A stretch of DNA of 64,000 bases from Frankia sp. QA3 (GCF_000262465.1 NZ_CM001489.1:5663149-5727148); one strand, 5' to 3'; positions 30,468-41,919 are shown, numbered from the stretch's first letter. Notes: generated by a model from the letters alone, not told the origin. A program made the numbers and translations.

Positions 30468-30923
30468 TCACGGTCGCTCCGGGGGAACGAACGCGGCCAG
30501 TTCCCGCATCTGATCGACGAATGAGCCGGAGATGCCCGCGAAGAACTCCGCGTCGGCCTGCTCCATCACCATCACCGCGCGGCGGGCCAGGACCGCGCCC
30601 GCCTCTGTCACGATGACGACCTTCGCCCTGGTGTCCTGGGTGTCCGTGCCGCGCCGGACAAGCCCCCGCGACTCGAGTTTGCGCAGGATCTCCGAGGTCA
30701 TCTTCACGTCCGTCGCGGCCTGGTCGGCGATGGTGACCTGGTTCGGCTGGTGTCCCTGCGTGTTGAGCCACCAGGTGCACGCCAGGAGAACGAACTGGAC
30801 GTGGGTGAGCCCGAGCGGCGCGAGTGCCTCCGTCACCGCCCGCTGCCACCGCAGGGTCAGACGCCACAGCAGAAAACCGGGGCTGTCGGCCGGCCCATTC
30901 GCGAAGCGTGTCGCCGGGTTCAC
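30468..30923 (-). CDS. MarR-family transcriptional regulator
   Basis: 151 residues with the winged-helix pattern: LTHVQFVLLACTWWL, the recognition region QVTIADQAATDVKMTSEILRKLESRGLV and wing RRGTDTQDTRAKVVIVTEAG. Its start overlaps the stop of the SRPBCC gene (GTGA), so the two form one operon and the regulator probably controls it. Confidence 0.92.
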   Translation of the reverse strand: MNPATRFANGPADSPGFLLWRLTLRWQRAVTEALAPLGLTHVQFVLLACTWWLNTQGHQPNQVTIADQAATDVKMTSEILRKLESRGLVRRGTDTQDTRAKVVIVTEAGAVLARRAVMVMEQADAEFFAGISGSFVDQMRELAAFVPPERP

Positions 30924-31357
30924 TTCTCCCGCGCGGCGTCGCGCTGGCGGGCGGCGGCGAACAGATCGTCCATCGCGTCGGGGAAGTCGGCGCTGATCTG
31001 CGGGCCCAGTTCCGGTCCGACCTGGTCGGACGTCGGGCCGTCGATCTCCAGCCGGTGCGTGACCCGCGTCCTGCCCTCACCCGCCGGGGCGAAGGTGTGT
31101 CGGAACAGGAGGGTCAGGTCGCCGAACACGGTCTGGTCGGCGTAGACCTCCGCCTCGACCAGTTCGACGATCTTCGAGCGGAAGGTGTCCTGACCCTGCG
31201 GCGTCACCGAGATCTCGGTGCCGACCGCGAACGGCCCGTGAAGTTCGAAGCTGTCGCTTCGGTCGCTCAGCCGCACCCCGGAGTGGAGGTCCCGGAGGGC
31301 CGCCCACATGAGCTCCGGCCGGAGATCCGCGACCGCGCTGTATTCCGTCGTCCACAC
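30920..31357 (-). CDS. SRPBCC-domain protein
   Basis: 145 residues of the START/polyketide-cyclase-like fold: EYSAVADLRPELMWAALRD, then paired beta strands and a long C-terminal helix DAMDDLFAAARQRDAA. Such proteins bind hydrophobic ligands; the ligand is unknown. First gene of a two-gene operon with marR. Confidence 0.85.
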   Translation of the reverse strand: MWTTEYSAVADLRPELMWAALRDLHSGVRLSDRSDSFELHGPFAVGTEISVTPQGQDTFRSKIVELVEAEVYADQTVFGDLTLLFRHTFAPAGEGRTRVTHRLEIDGPTSDQVGPELGPQISADFPDAMDDLFAAARQRDAAREK

Positions 31358-31391
31358 GATGTCCTCCTAGATGACCTGTGCGGAGACTATC

Positions 31392-31404
31392 TGTTCACAG
31401 AACA
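31392..31404. promoter_or_regulatory. Operator-like palindrome upstream of the SRPBCC-marR operon
   Basis: TGTTCACAGAACA, 5-base perfect arms around ACA, 34 bases upstream of the SRPBCC start. Position and size suit a MarR-type dimer site for self-regulation; binding is inferred. Confidence 0.45.
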
Positions 31405-32011
31405 TCTGGCAGGCCGGGGGGTCGGGAGGGGACCCGCCTGTCCGTCGCTCGGTTGCGAAGATCCAGGCCAGGCGGGGCATGGCGAGGTGGTCCACCCGCG
31501 GAGCGGACGTCCCGCCCTCGAGTGGGACCCCGCCTCGGCTCGTCGACGGGATGGTCGGGACTGCAGGCGGTTTCGGCGATGGCCGGCGCGATGGCCGGTG
31601 CGACGGCGGGTGCCACCGGGCGCACCAGACTACCTGTCTTCTCAGAGCTGAAAAATCTGTCCCCGCCACGGTAGACTTCAGGCTCCGCTCTGGGTAGAGT
31701 TCCTGTCGTAGCCAAGAGAGTCCACGATCGCGGCAGACAGGAACTGTCGCGAGCAGGACGGCAGTCAAGGCAGGCTGCCGAGCACGATCACAGAAGATCA
31801 GAAGTACTCCACCAGGCAACGCACGAGCAGAGAGGAGCAGACGCCATCAGGATCGCCGGAGCGATGCGCTAGATCGCTCGGCACCGCAGACCCCAGATTG
31901 GAAGGTGGTCCCCGGTCACGCATATGCGATCCCCGCGTACCCGCCCCCTGGAGGCGGCCTCGCGGATACAGAAATCCGGCGTAACTGGCCGGTAGATGGT
32001 GTTGAACCCTC
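31405..32011. other. Long spacer without a clear gene
   Basis: More than 600 bases between the SRPBCC operon and the MerR-like gene. Open frames here are short and unlike known proteins. An inverted repeat AGTTCCTGTC (31698-31707) / GACAGGAACT (31736-31745) is visible; its meaning is unclear. Base composition is less GC-rich in places than in neighbouring genes. Confidence 0.45.
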
Positions 32012-32043
32012 GGGACCCTGGTGCCTTGTGGCGCCAGGGTCCC
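32012..32043. promoter_or_regulatory. 14-base inverted repeat just before the MerR-like gene
   Basis: GGGACCCTGGTGCC and GGCGCCAGGGTCCC around TTGT, one G-U pair. It ends 23 bases before the ATG. It could be the regulator's own operator or an RNA hairpin in its leader. Confidence 0.5.
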
Positions 32044-32066
32044 TCGATGTGTCCTCGAGAGGCGCG

Positions 32067-32429
32067 ATGACCCCTGGCACGACCCGCAAACCGGCCGACA
32101 GCCTTGACGACGACGACTACCCCGCCTACACCGTGGGCCGCGCGGCCGACATGCTCGGCACCACCCCCGCGTTCCTGCGGGCCCTGGGCGAAGCCAACCT
32201 GATCACTCCCCTGCGTTCCGAGGGCGGCCACCGCCGCTACTCCCGTCACCAGCTCCGACTCGCCGGGCGCGTCCGCGAACTCGTCGACCAGGGCACCGCG
32301 ATCGAGGCTGCCTGCCGCATCGTCATCCTCGAAGACCAGCTCGCGGCGGCCCGACAGCTCAACGACCAGCTACGCGAACAGGCCACCGGGCCGCTACCCA
32401 CCGGCCCGCTACCCGCCGAACCTTCCTGA
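32067..32429 (+). CDS. MerR-like transcriptional regulator
   Basis: 120 residues. MerR-type winged helix: [26 protein letters not shown], then [24 protein letters not shown], and a coiled-coil-like C-terminus ([18 protein letters not shown]). No cysteine cluster of a metal sensor, so the signal is unknown. GAGAGG precedes ATG 32067. Confidence 0.85.
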   Translation: MTPGTTRKPADSLDDDDYPAYTVGRAADMLGTTPAFLRALGEANLITPLRSEGGHRRYSRHQLRLAGRVRELVDQGTAIEAACRIVILEDQLAAARQLNDQLREQATGPLPTGPLPAEPS

Positions 32430-32564
32430 CCGGCAGGCCGGCAGGAAGGCGATCCAACTCGCACTGCGCGCCCCCGCCTCAACCCGGAGCTGCCCTGCCG
32501 GGCGGCGGGCGGTGGCGAGCAGGCCGGTGAGGGCGAGCAGCATCCAGGCCGTGAGGTAATCGAG

Positions 32565-33251
32565 ATGGCGCGGTTTAGGGCAATAGACAGCCTCGCCGAG
32601 TGGATTGTTGCATTGCGCCGGGAACGGGTTCTGCGGGTTGCGGTCGACGGTCCGGACGCGGCCGGGAAGACGACTCTGGCGGACGAGTTGGCCGAGCGGA
32701 TCGGCAGCCGCGGGCGGCCCGTCATCCGGGCCGGGGTGGATGCCTTCCACCGGCCGCGGGCGGAACGTCACCGGCGCGGTCCGCTGTCCCCCCACGGATA
32801 TTTCCTGGACGCCTTCGACTATGGCGCGCTGCGGCGCCTGCTGCTCGATCCGCTCGGCCCGGACGGCGACGGGTGGTATCGGACCGCCTCGTTCGACCTG
32901 CGGACTCAGACGGCGGTTGACGGGCCGGCCGAACTGGCCCCGGTCGATGCGGTGCTGCTCGTCGACGGCGTCTTCCTGCTCCGACGGGAGCTGCGCGACC
33001 ACTGGGACGTGAGTATCTTCCTGAGCATCAGCCCCGGCGAGTCGCTGCGCCGGGCGCTGGTGCGCGACGTCGACCTGTTCGGCTCCCCGGCCGCGGTCCG
33101 GGAGCGCTATGAGGCCCGCTATCTGCCGGGCCAGGAGCTTTACCGCCAGGGCGCCGCGCCGCACGAGCACGCGCACGTCCTGATCGACAACGAGGATCCC
33201 GTCAACCCGCGCATACTGCGCTGGCCGGCTGGACCCGGAGGACGTGGATAG
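32565..33251 (+). CDS. Uridine kinase-like P-loop phosphotransferase
   Basis: 228 residues with Walker A GPDAAGKTT, a lid-like region FHRPRAERHRRG and the LLVDGVFLLRRELRDHWDVSIFL segment, resembling uridine/phosphoribulokinase-type kinases. Substrate not proven. ATG start with GAGGTAAT upstream, a weak ribosome site. Confidence 0.8.
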   Translation: MARFRAIDSLAEWIVALRRERVLRVAVDGPDAAGKTTLADELAERIGSRGRPVIRAGVDAFHRPRAERHRRGPLSPHGYFLDAFDYGALRRLLLDPLGPDGDGWYRTASFDLRTQTAVDGPAELAPVDAVLLVDGVFLLRRELRDHWDVSIFLSISPGESLRRALVRDVDLFGSPAAVRERYEARYLPGQELYRQGAAPHEHAHVLIDNEDPVNPRILRWPAGPGGRG

Positions 33252-33328
33252 GACTCGCTACCGAACACCCTCCCGCGCCGCCGGAGCGCACTGCTCGAGT
33301 ACGGACCGGGGGCTGATCGACGAGCCGG

Positions 33329-33916
33329 TCAGCGCGGGAGCCGGTCGGCGGTGACGACTGCCAGGTCGCGGTGCTGCCAGGTGACCGTGGTGTCGAAGCC
33401 GGCCTGGTGGAGCCAGTCGAGCTGGTCGGGCAACCGGCTCGGTGCGTCGTGGATGCCGTCGATGGGGGTGACGGCATCCCCAGGGTCGTCGGGCACGACC
33501 ACATCCGCGAGCACGAAGCGGCCGCCCGGCGGCAGGACGGCGGCGATCCGGCGGAACAGGTCGGCCTTCCCGGGCCCGTCCAGATGGTGCACGGCCAGCG
33601 CCGAGATCACCAGGTCGAACGGGCCGGCCGGGAGCGGGTCCTCGAGCCTGCCGACGCGAAGATCCGCGGGTGGAAGGCGGGGGCGGGCGGCGTCGAGCAT
33701 CGCCGGGCTCTCGTCGAGCGCGACGAGGGCTGCGTCCGGATGGACGCCGAGCACGCGCCCGCTGGTCTCGCCCGTGCCCGCCCCGAGATCGAGCACGCGC
33801 GTCACCCGCAGGCCCGCCGTCGCCGCCGCCACCTCGTCCTGAAGCTGTTCGTAGTGCGGCACCTCGGCGAGCACCATGGCCCGATAGGTCCCAGGGTCGA
33901 AGTGAAACTGCGCCAT
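33329..33916 (-). CDS. Class I SAM-dependent methyltransferase
   Basis: 195 residues. Motif I VLDLGAGTGETS, acidic strand ALVALDESPAML, motif with FDLVISALAVHHLDG and a LPPGGRFVLADVV segment. AAGGGAG precedes the ATG. Small-molecule substrate likely, but unknown. Lies beside a TetR gene on the same strand. Confidence 0.88.
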   Translation of the reverse strand: MAQFHFDPGTYRAMVLAEVPHYEQLQDEVAAATAGLRVTRVLDLGAGTGETSGRVLGVHPDAALVALDESPAMLDAARPRLPPADLRVGRLEDPLPAGPFDLVISALAVHHLDGPGKADLFRRIAAVLPPGGRFVLADVVVPDDPGDAVTPIDGIHDAPSRLPDQLDWLHQAGFDTTVTWQHRDLAVVTADRLPR

Positions 33917-34009
33917 TACTCCCTTCTACGACATCTGGCGCGACGAGACGGCCGGATTCCCATCCCGCGAGGAGGACGAGGTCGCCGGCGCCGGATGGTG
34001 ACGGGCGCC

Positions 34010-34561
34010 TCAGCCCGCGGCGGTGGGCTGCAGGATGCCCAGGGCGGTGCGGAGGATCTCGGCACGGTCGGCGGGGTCGAGGGTGCCATGGTTGAGGGCG
34101 AGCGCGGCCATCGTGGCGTGCTTGATCGCGGCGAAGGCGGCGTGCGCGCGCAGGATGGCGCCCCTGTCGGCATCGGGGCCGGCCAGCGCGGCGATCACCT
34201 GCTCGGTCATCGCCTCGAAGGTGCGGGGCAGCCGCTCGTCGATGGCGGCCAGCACGCTCGGGTCCCGGTCGATGAGCGCGGCCAGCTCGCGGGAGTCCGC
34301 GGCGAGGTCGATGAACGCGCCGAGCAGCTCCGCCGGGGCGGGCGGCCCGGTGTCGAGGCACTCGATGATCCGGCGGTAGGCCGCCAGCGGTTCGGCGAGC
34401 AGGCCGTCGAGGATCGCCGCCTTCGACGAGAAGTGGTAGTACAGCGCGGCCGTCGTGGTGCCCAGCTCGCGGGCGATGTCGGCGTTCGTCGTGCCGGTGT
34501 AGCCATGGCGGGCGAACAGCTCGCGGGCGATCGCGAGGATCCGTTCCCTGGTCTGGCTCAC
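34010..34561 (-). CDS. TetR-family transcriptional regulator
   Basis: 183 residues. N-terminal HTH: RERILAIARELFARHGYTGTTNADIARELGTTTAALYYHFSSK. The C-terminal ligand domain is Ala/Leu-rich. It lies upstream of the methyltransferase gene with a gap of about 90 bases and may regulate it or a neighbour. Confidence 0.92.
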   Translation of the reverse strand: MSQTRERILAIARELFARHGYTGTTNADIARELGTTTAALYYHFSSKAAILDGLLAEPLAAYRRIIECLDTGPPAPAELLGAFIDLAADSRELAALIDRDPSVLAAIDERLPRTFEAMTEQVIAALAGPDADRGAILRAHAAFAAIKHATMAALALNHGTLDPADRAEILRTALGILQPTAAG

Positions 34562-34795
34562 GGTTTCCAGGCTACTTGCCTATTGATCAGTAAGCGGGTG
34601 TCCCGAAGGGAAACCGCTGATCAGTGGGGCCCCGGCCGCGCCGAGGACCTCGTCGGCGTAGGAGAGTAGCCAGGCGGTGACGCCGGCCGGCAGGTCGACG
34701 GTGACGTCGAGATGCCCGGCCCGGAAGGCGCGGGCCGGGCAGGACGGATCGCCCGCTCCGGATGAGGCCCGTGGATCGGGCCGGAGCGGGGCAGG

Positions 34796-34855
34796 GGTCA
34801 CCGACCGTATCGGATCGGCGCCGGGCGGGGCGTCGGATCGATACGGTCGGTGACC
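34796..34855. repeat. 17-base perfect inverted repeat
   Basis: GGTCACCGACCGTATCG (34796-34812) is exactly repeated in inverse at 34839-34855, with a 26-base spacer that itself is partly self-complementary. It lies in a gene-poor stretch between TetR and the nif-side unknown gene. No flanking transposase or target duplication was seen. Confidence 0.8.
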
Positions 34856-34921
34856 AGTATGGGCGGTGTCCGGTCGGGGTCGCGATCGCGGGCCGGGCGG
34901 TCGTGGTCAGACGGTGACCCA

Positions 34922-34969
34922 GGCTTTCTCTCGCAGCGGCGCCCCAGGCCGCCACTCCGAGAGAAAGCC
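34922..34969. terminator. 12-base perfect stem with inner GC stem
   Basis: GGCTTTCTCTCG (34922-34933) pairs with CGAGAGAAAGCC (34958-34969); inside, GCGGC pairs with GCCGC. The result is a long two-part hairpin. Could be a terminator for the minus-strand gene at 35091, which ends 122 bases away, or a small structured RNA. Confidence 0.5.
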
Positions 34970-35090
34970 CGTGGTAGCCGCCGTCTCCATGCCCGCAGGC
35001 GGTGGCCGCAATCCTCCCGAACCGACTCGACTGGCAGGCGGCGCCTCGGCGATCGGCGAGTATCGCTGAGGGAAGCCGCCTACCGGTCGT

Positions 35091-35537
35091 TCACCGCAGT
35101 GGACGCATGCAGTCCCGGCATCGGTCGTTCAGGATCGACAGAAGCTCGACCGCCTTCAGGGAGGCGTCACGCACCTTGGCGATGTCCTGCGACGAGTTCA
35201 GCCGGATCAGGGCGGTCTCGGCTCCGTCCGAGGCGCCCTCGCGGACGGCTTCCACGATCTCGGCCGCGGGGGTGCCGTACTGGAAGAGCAGGATCTCCTT
35301 GTCCTGGTATGCCGGCAGCTCCATGGGTAGGTGACCGAGACCGATGCCCGCGAGGTTGCGGCTGAGGATCTGCCGCACGTTCGTCCCGAGCCGGCCGTAG
35401 CCACCGATCTCCCGCAGCATGCCCATGGTGGTCCTGAAGACTCCGTTGTTCCCCACCACGGCTGCCCGCAGGTCCTCCCAGGTCCCGGGGGCGTCGGTCG
35501 GCACACCGATCATCTGCGCCTCCGACATCTCTACCAT
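35091..35537 (-). CDS. Unknown protein divergent from nifV
   Basis: 148 residues, soluble, acidic-to-neutral, no signal peptide. Mixed alpha/beta pattern: GTWEDLRAAVVGNNGVFRTTM and GYGRLGTNVRQILSRNLAGIGLGH, then LLFQYGTPAAEIVEAV. It ends with CRDCMRPLR, a CxxC that might bind metal or act in redox. Read away from nifV across a 733-base regulatory spacer. A nif-linked regulator is conceivable from position only; family not recognised. Start ATG 35537 or 35528. Confidence 0.65.
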   Translation of the reverse strand: MVEMSEAQMIGVPTDAPGTWEDLRAAVVGNNGVFRTTMGMLREIGGYGRLGTNVRQILSRNLAGIGLGHLPMELPAYQDKEILLFQYGTPAAEIVEAVREGASDGAETALIRLNSSQDIAKVRDASLKAVELLSILNDRCRDCMRPLR

Positions 35538-35700
35538 CCCGGCTGGCAACCGAAGTACCCCGCGTATACGTGTACCGACACGCCCAGCTCCTTCCGCTTC
35601 CCGAGGGAAAGCACTGCGTGCTGCCGGGCCGGCCTCGCCCGGCTTCGCCCGGCGTCTTTTTGTTATCCATAAGATATCCGACCCGTCCGGCGAGGTCCAA

Positions 35701-35720
35701 CCCAGGAAGAAGTTCAAGGG
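35701..35720. promoter_or_regulatory. nif-flanking motif, copy 1
   Basis: CCCAGGAAGAAGTTCAAGGG, 17 of 20 identical to copy 3 at 56146. It lies 164 bases upstream of the start of the minus-strand unknown gene. Confidence 0.6.
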
Positions 35721-36045
35721 TTTCGATAACGTTAACCCTCGCTGCACAGGACGATGGTGACGCCATCGGGACGTGCCGATTAGTGCGTACTCCGCACCGC
35801 CGCCGAGAGCCCCCCGTGACCCCCCTCGGCTTCCTTTCCGTAACATTTGCGCTACGGAAAGGAATCGTTCGAGCCGCCCGGTCGGATAACCTGGCGTCTG
35901 CACGGTCGGACGCATCGACCGCGGCTCCTTTTCGTTCGGCCGGGGCACCGCCCTCGGTGAGGTGCGCGACTCCGTGGGCCCCCGGTCGCCCTGGGCGGCC
36001 CACCCTGCCGGGGGAGCTCCGCCACTTCCGGCCCGCCCGAAGACC

Positions 36046-36082
36046 CCCAAGGAAAAGTCCAAGGATAGATTTTTCCTTGCGG
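36046..36082. promoter_or_regulatory. nif-flanking motif, copy 2, with hairpin arms
   Basis: It starts CCCAAGGAAAAGTCCAAGGA and continues through TTTTTCCTTGCGG. It matches copy 3 (56146-56182) at 31 of 37 positions. CAAGGAAAA (36048-36056) can pair with TTTTCCTTG (36071-36079). It sits about 190 bases upstream of nifV. Confidence 0.7.
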
Positions 36083-36085
36083 ATA

Positions 36086-36107
36086 TCCTTCGAGATATCT
36101 CGAAGGA
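36086..36107. promoter_or_regulatory. 22-base perfect palindrome upstream of nifV
   Basis: TCCTTCGAGAT followed by ATCTCGAAGGA, with no spacer. It suits a dimeric regulator. The bases AAGGAAAA (36103-36110) can also pair with TTTTCCTT (36071-36078) of motif copy 2, giving an alternative structure. Confidence 0.75.
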
Positions 36108-36273
36108 AAAGCTTGCACTCAATCGCCGAGAATACCTGTTAACCGGGAAGTTACCGGCGCTTGCAGCCTCGAAATAATCGCCTCCTAGTCTGATTCGTGT
36201 CGCCGCCGAACAAACACAGAACCACAGTTCGCGGCGCAGCCCATGGTCTTCAGTCCCGGAGCAACGGCTGGTG

Positions 36274-38531
<2,258 letters not shown>

Positions 38532-38580
38532 CGATCCCACTCCCACCTGCACCGACACCGTCGAGGATGAGGTCCCGACC

Positions 38581-40041
38581 ATGACGACGACACCGGCACC
38601 CGAGCGGGCCGAGACCGAGGCGATGATCGCCGAGGTTCTGTCTCAGTACCCCAAGAAGGCAGCCAAGTTCCGGGCCAAGCACCTCAAGGCCAACGACCCC
38701 GAGGGGTCGAAGGAGTGCGAGGTCAAGTCCAACATCAAGTCCCGGCCCGGGGTCATGACGATCCGCGGCTGCGCCTACGCCGGTTCCAAGGGTGTGGTGT
38801 GGGGCCCGGTGAAGGACATGGTCACCATCAGCCACGGCCCGGTCGGCTGCGGTCAGTACTCCTGGGCGACCCGGCGCAACTACGCCCACGGTCACCTTGG
38901 CATCGACAACTTCACGGCGATGCAGATCACGACGGACTTCCAGGAGAAGGACATCGTCTTCGGCGGTGACCCCAAGCTGGAGAAGGTCTGCGACGAGATC
39001 GTCGAGTTGTTCCCGCTGGCCAAGGGCATCTCGGTGCAGTCCGAGTGCCCGATCGGTCTGATCGGGGACGACATCGAGGCGGTCGCCAAGAAGTCCTCCA
39101 AGAAGCTCGACATCCCGGTCATCCCCGTCCGCTGCGAAGGCTTCCGTGGCGTCAGCCAGTCGCTGGGTCACCACATCGCGAACGACGCTGTCCGCGACCA
39201 CGTGCTCGGCACCGGCGGCGACTCCTTCGAGCAGACCGACTACGACGTCGCGCTGATCGGTGACTACAACATCGGCGGTGACGCCTGGGCCTCCCGGCGC
39301 ATCCTCGAGGAGATGGGCCTGCGGGTCATCGCCCAGTGGTCCGGCGACGGCACGATCAACGAGATGGCCTCGACGCACCTGTCGAAGCTCAACCTGATCC
39401 ACTGCTACCGCTCGATGAACTACATCTGCACCACCATGGAGGAGCGCTTCGGCACTCCCTGGACCGAGTTCAACTTCTTCGGTCCCACGAAGATCATCTC
39501 CTCCATGCGCAAGATCGCCGAGTTCTTCGACGACGAGATCAAGGCGAAGACCGAGGCGGCGATCGCTCGGTACCAGGTGCGCTTCGACGAGATCACCAAG
39601 GCGTTCCGGCCGCGGCTCGAGGGCAAGCGCGTCATGCTCGCCGTCGGTGGCCTGCGCCCCCGGCACACCATCGGCGCGTACGAGGACCTCGGCATGGAGG
39701 TCGTCGGCACCGGCTACGAGTTCGCCCACAAGGACGACTACACCCGGACCTACGGCATGCTCAAGGAAGGCACCGTCCTCTACGACGACCCGACCGCGTT
39801 CGAGCTCGAGGAGTTCGCCAAGTTCCTCAAGCCGGACCTGATGGGTGCGGGCGTCAAGGAGAAGTACGTCTTCCACAAGATGGGCATCCCCTTCCGGCAG
39901 ATGCACTCCTGGGACTACTCCGGGCCCTACCACGGCGTCGACGGCTTCGCGGTCTTCGCCCGGGACATGGACATCGCCATCAACAGCCCGGCCTGGGACC
40001 TCCTCGAGGCCCCCTGGTCGAAGGCCGGCGAGGTCGCCTGA
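38581..40041 (+). CDS. nifD: Nitrogenase MoFe protein alpha chain NifD
   Basis: Holds FeMo-cofactor. P-cluster ligands C64, C90 ([11 protein letters not shown]) and C156 ([12 protein letters not shown]); cofactor ligands C283 ([12 protein letters not shown]) and H442 ([12 protein letters not shown]). These fit a Mo-nitrogenase. 486 residues, full length. Separated from nifH by 49 bases. Confidence 0.98.
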   Translation: MTTTPAPERAETEAMIAEVLSQYPKKAAKFRAKHLKANDPEGSKECEVKSNIKSRPGVMTIRGCAYAGSKGVVWGPVKDMVTISHGPVGCGQYSWATRRNYAHGHLGIDNFTAMQITTDFQEKDIVFGGDPKLEKVCDEIVELFPLAKGISVQSECPIGLIGDDIEAVAKKSSKKLDIPVIPVRCEGFRGVSQSLGHHIANDAVRDHVLGTGGDSFEQTDYDVALIGDYNIGGDAWASRRILEEMGLRVIAQWSGDGTINEMASTHLSKLNLIHCYRSMNYICTTMEERFGTPWTEFNFFGPTKIISSMRKIAEFFDDEIKAKTEAAIARYQVRFDEITKAFRPRLEGKRVMLAVGGLRPRHTIGAYEDLGMEVVGTGYEFAHKDDYTRTYGMLKEGTVLYDDPTAFELEEFAKFLKPDLMGAGVKEKYVFHKMGIPFRQMHSWDYSGPYHGVDGFAVFARDMDIAINSPAWDLLEAPWSKAGEVA

Positions 40042-40117
40042 TCCGCCGCCCTGCGGGCATCCGGGCGCCAGGCGCCCAGCAGTAGCTGACCAGTAGTTCA
40101 TCCAGGCCTGGCCGAAC

Positions 40118-40165
40118 GCAGCCGCCAGCGACCCCGTGACCGGAGAAACGGTCGCTGGCGGCTGC
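40118..40165 (+). promoter_or_regulatory. 16-base perfect stem-loop between nifD and nifK
   Basis: GCAGCCGCCAGCGACC (40118-40133) pairs exactly with 40150-40165 around a 16-base loop. It ends 60 bases before nifK. No T-tract follows, so RNA processing, stabilisation or partial termination are all possible. Confidence 0.7.
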
Positions 40166-40225
40166 CGCGGCAGGCCTCAAGCCCCACCTGGGGACAAGCC
40201 CCACAGGGGAGAGGAGGGACGTCCG

Positions 40226-41788
40226 GTGACGACGACCCCCGAGCACACCAGCGCGGTCCCGCTGCGGGTCCTTGACCACAACGACATCTTCCGCGACGAG
40301 GTCTACCAGAAGCAGTTCGAGGGCAAGCGCGAGTTCGAGAACGCGGCCCCGAAGGAAGAGGTCCAGCGGGTCCTCGACTGGACCCGCGGGTGGGAGTACC
40401 GGGAGAAGAACTTCGCCCGGGAGGCCCTGACCGTCAACCCGGCCAAGGCCTGCCAGCCGCTCGGTGCGGTGCTCGCCGCGCTCGGGTTCGAGGGCACCAT
40501 GCCGCTGGTGCACGGGTCGCAGGGCTGCGTGGCGTACTTCCGCAGCCACTTCGCCCGGCACTTCAAGGAGCCGGTGCCCGCCGCCTCCACCTCGATGACC
40601 GAGGACGCCGCCGTGTTCGGCGGGATCAACAACCTCGTCGAGGCGATGGAGAACATCACCGCCCTCTACAAGCCGAAGCACATCGCGATCAGCACCACCT
40701 GCATGGCCGAGGTCATCGGTGAGGACCTGTTCGCCTACATCGGCGCGGCCCGCGACCAGGAAGCGATCACCCAGGACTTCCCGGTGTCGTACGCCCACAC
40801 CCCGTCCTTCGTGGGCTCGCACATCACCGGCTACGACGTGATGCTCAAGGGCATCCTCGAGATGCTGGCGAAGTCCCCCGACGCGGACGCGTCGAAGGTG
40901 GCGAAGTCCGACAAGGTCCGGCTGAACGTCATCCCCGGGTTCGACACGTACATCGGCAACCACCGCGAGTACAAGCGCATCCTCGAGCTGATGGGGGTCG
41001 ACCCGCTGATCCTGGGCGACCACTCCAGCTCGCTGGACTCCCCGGCGGACGGCGAGTACGACCTCTACCCGGGCGGCACCCCGCTCGCGGAGGGGGCGCT
41101 GGCGAAGTTCAGCCGCGCGAGCCTGGTGCTGCAGGAGTCCACGCTGCGCCGGACGGCCGAGTACATCGAGAAGGACTGGAAGCAGGACACGATCCTGCTC
41201 GAGACCCCCCTCGGGGTCAAGGGCACGGACGCCTTCCTGACCGCGGTGGCCAAGGTCGCGGAGGTCGAGGTCCCGGCGGAGCTGACCGCCGAGCGCGGCC
41301 GCCTGGTCGACGCGATCACCGACTCGCATGCCTACGTGCACGGCAAGCGGGTGGCCATCGCCGGCGACCCGGACCTCGTCGTCGCGCTGACCCGCTTCGT
41401 GCTCGAGCTCGGGATGATCCCGGTGCACATCGTGAGCACGAACGCCGACACCTCCTTCCCCGCCCGCATGGAGAAGGTGCTCTCCGCCAGCAAGTTCGGC
41501 GAGGAGGCGACCGTGTGGCCGGAGAAGGACCTCTGGCACCTGCGGTCGCTGGTCTTCACCGAGCCGGTCGATGTGCTCATCGGCAGCATGCAGCTGAAGT
41601 ACATCTCCCGCGAGGCGAACGTGCCGCTGGTCCGGGTCGGGTTCCCGATCTTCGACCGGCACCACCTGCACCGGTTCCCGATCATCGGGTACACGGGCGG
41701 TCTGCACCTGCTCACCCAGCTCGTCAACACGATCCTCGACGAGATGGACCGCAACGCCCCCGACCACAGCTTCGACGCCGTTCGCTGA
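40226..41788 (+). CDS. nifK: Nitrogenase MoFe protein beta chain NifK
   Basis: Partner of NifD; shares the P-cluster. Ligands C76 (AKACQPLGA), C101 ([10 protein letters not shown]) and C159 ([13 protein letters not shown]). About 520 residues. GTG 40226 chosen because GAGGAGGG lies 7 bases upstream; the frame is open 30 codons further up, but that part overlaps the hairpin. Downstream spacer of 211 bases before nifE. Confidence 0.98.
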   Translation: MTTTPEHTSAVPLRVLDHNDIFRDEVYQKQFEGKREFENAAPKEEVQRVLDWTRGWEYREKNFAREALTVNPAKACQPLGAVLAALGFEGTMPLVHGSQGCVAYFRSHFARHFKEPVPAASTSMTEDAAVFGGINNLVEAMENITALYKPKHIAISTTCMAEVIGEDLFAYIGAARDQEAITQDFPVSYAHTPSFVGSHITGYDVMLKGILEMLAKSPDADASKVAKSDKVRLNVIPGFDTYIGNHREYKRILELMGVDPLILGDHSSSLDSPADGEYDLYPGGTPLAEGALAKFSRASLVLQESTLRRTAEYIEKDWKQDTILLETPLGVKGTDAFLTAVAKVAEVEVPAELTAERGRLVDAITDSHAYVHGKRVAIAGDPDLVVALTRFVLELGMIPVHIVSTNADTSFPARMEKVLSASKFGEEATVWPEKDLWHLRSLVFTEPVDVLIGSMQLKYISREANVPLVRVGFPIFDRHHLHRFPIIGYTGGLHLLTQLVNTILDEMDRNAPDHSFDAVR

Positions 41789-41919
41789 TCGGCGCCGTGC
41801 TGTAGCCGGGCCGGCTCCCAGCCGGATCCGAACGTGGTCGGCCGGCCGCGCCCACCGCGCTCCCTGCGGCCGGTCGACCACCCCCCGCGGGTCGACCGAT
41901 GGCGACATCTCCCCGCGCC

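Larger units (their letters stand above)
35538..36273. promoter_or_regulatory. AT-richer control region between the unknown gene and nifV
   Basis: About 735 bases without a credible gene, clearly richer in A/T than its neighbours. It contains two copies of the nif-flanking motif (35701, 36046), a GATAACGTTAAC near-palindrome (35725-35736) and a 22-base perfect palindrome (36086-36107). It probably carries both divergent promoters. Confidence 0.65.

Noticed and set aside
31405-32011. Short open frames on both strands in the long spacer
   Set aside because: Their products are Arg/Pro-rich, lack ribosome sites and do not resemble proteins.
34580-34801. Possible small minus-strand gene after the TetR gene
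   Set aside because: 73 codons, no ribosome site, starts inside an inverted repeat and resembles no known family. At most a gene remnant.
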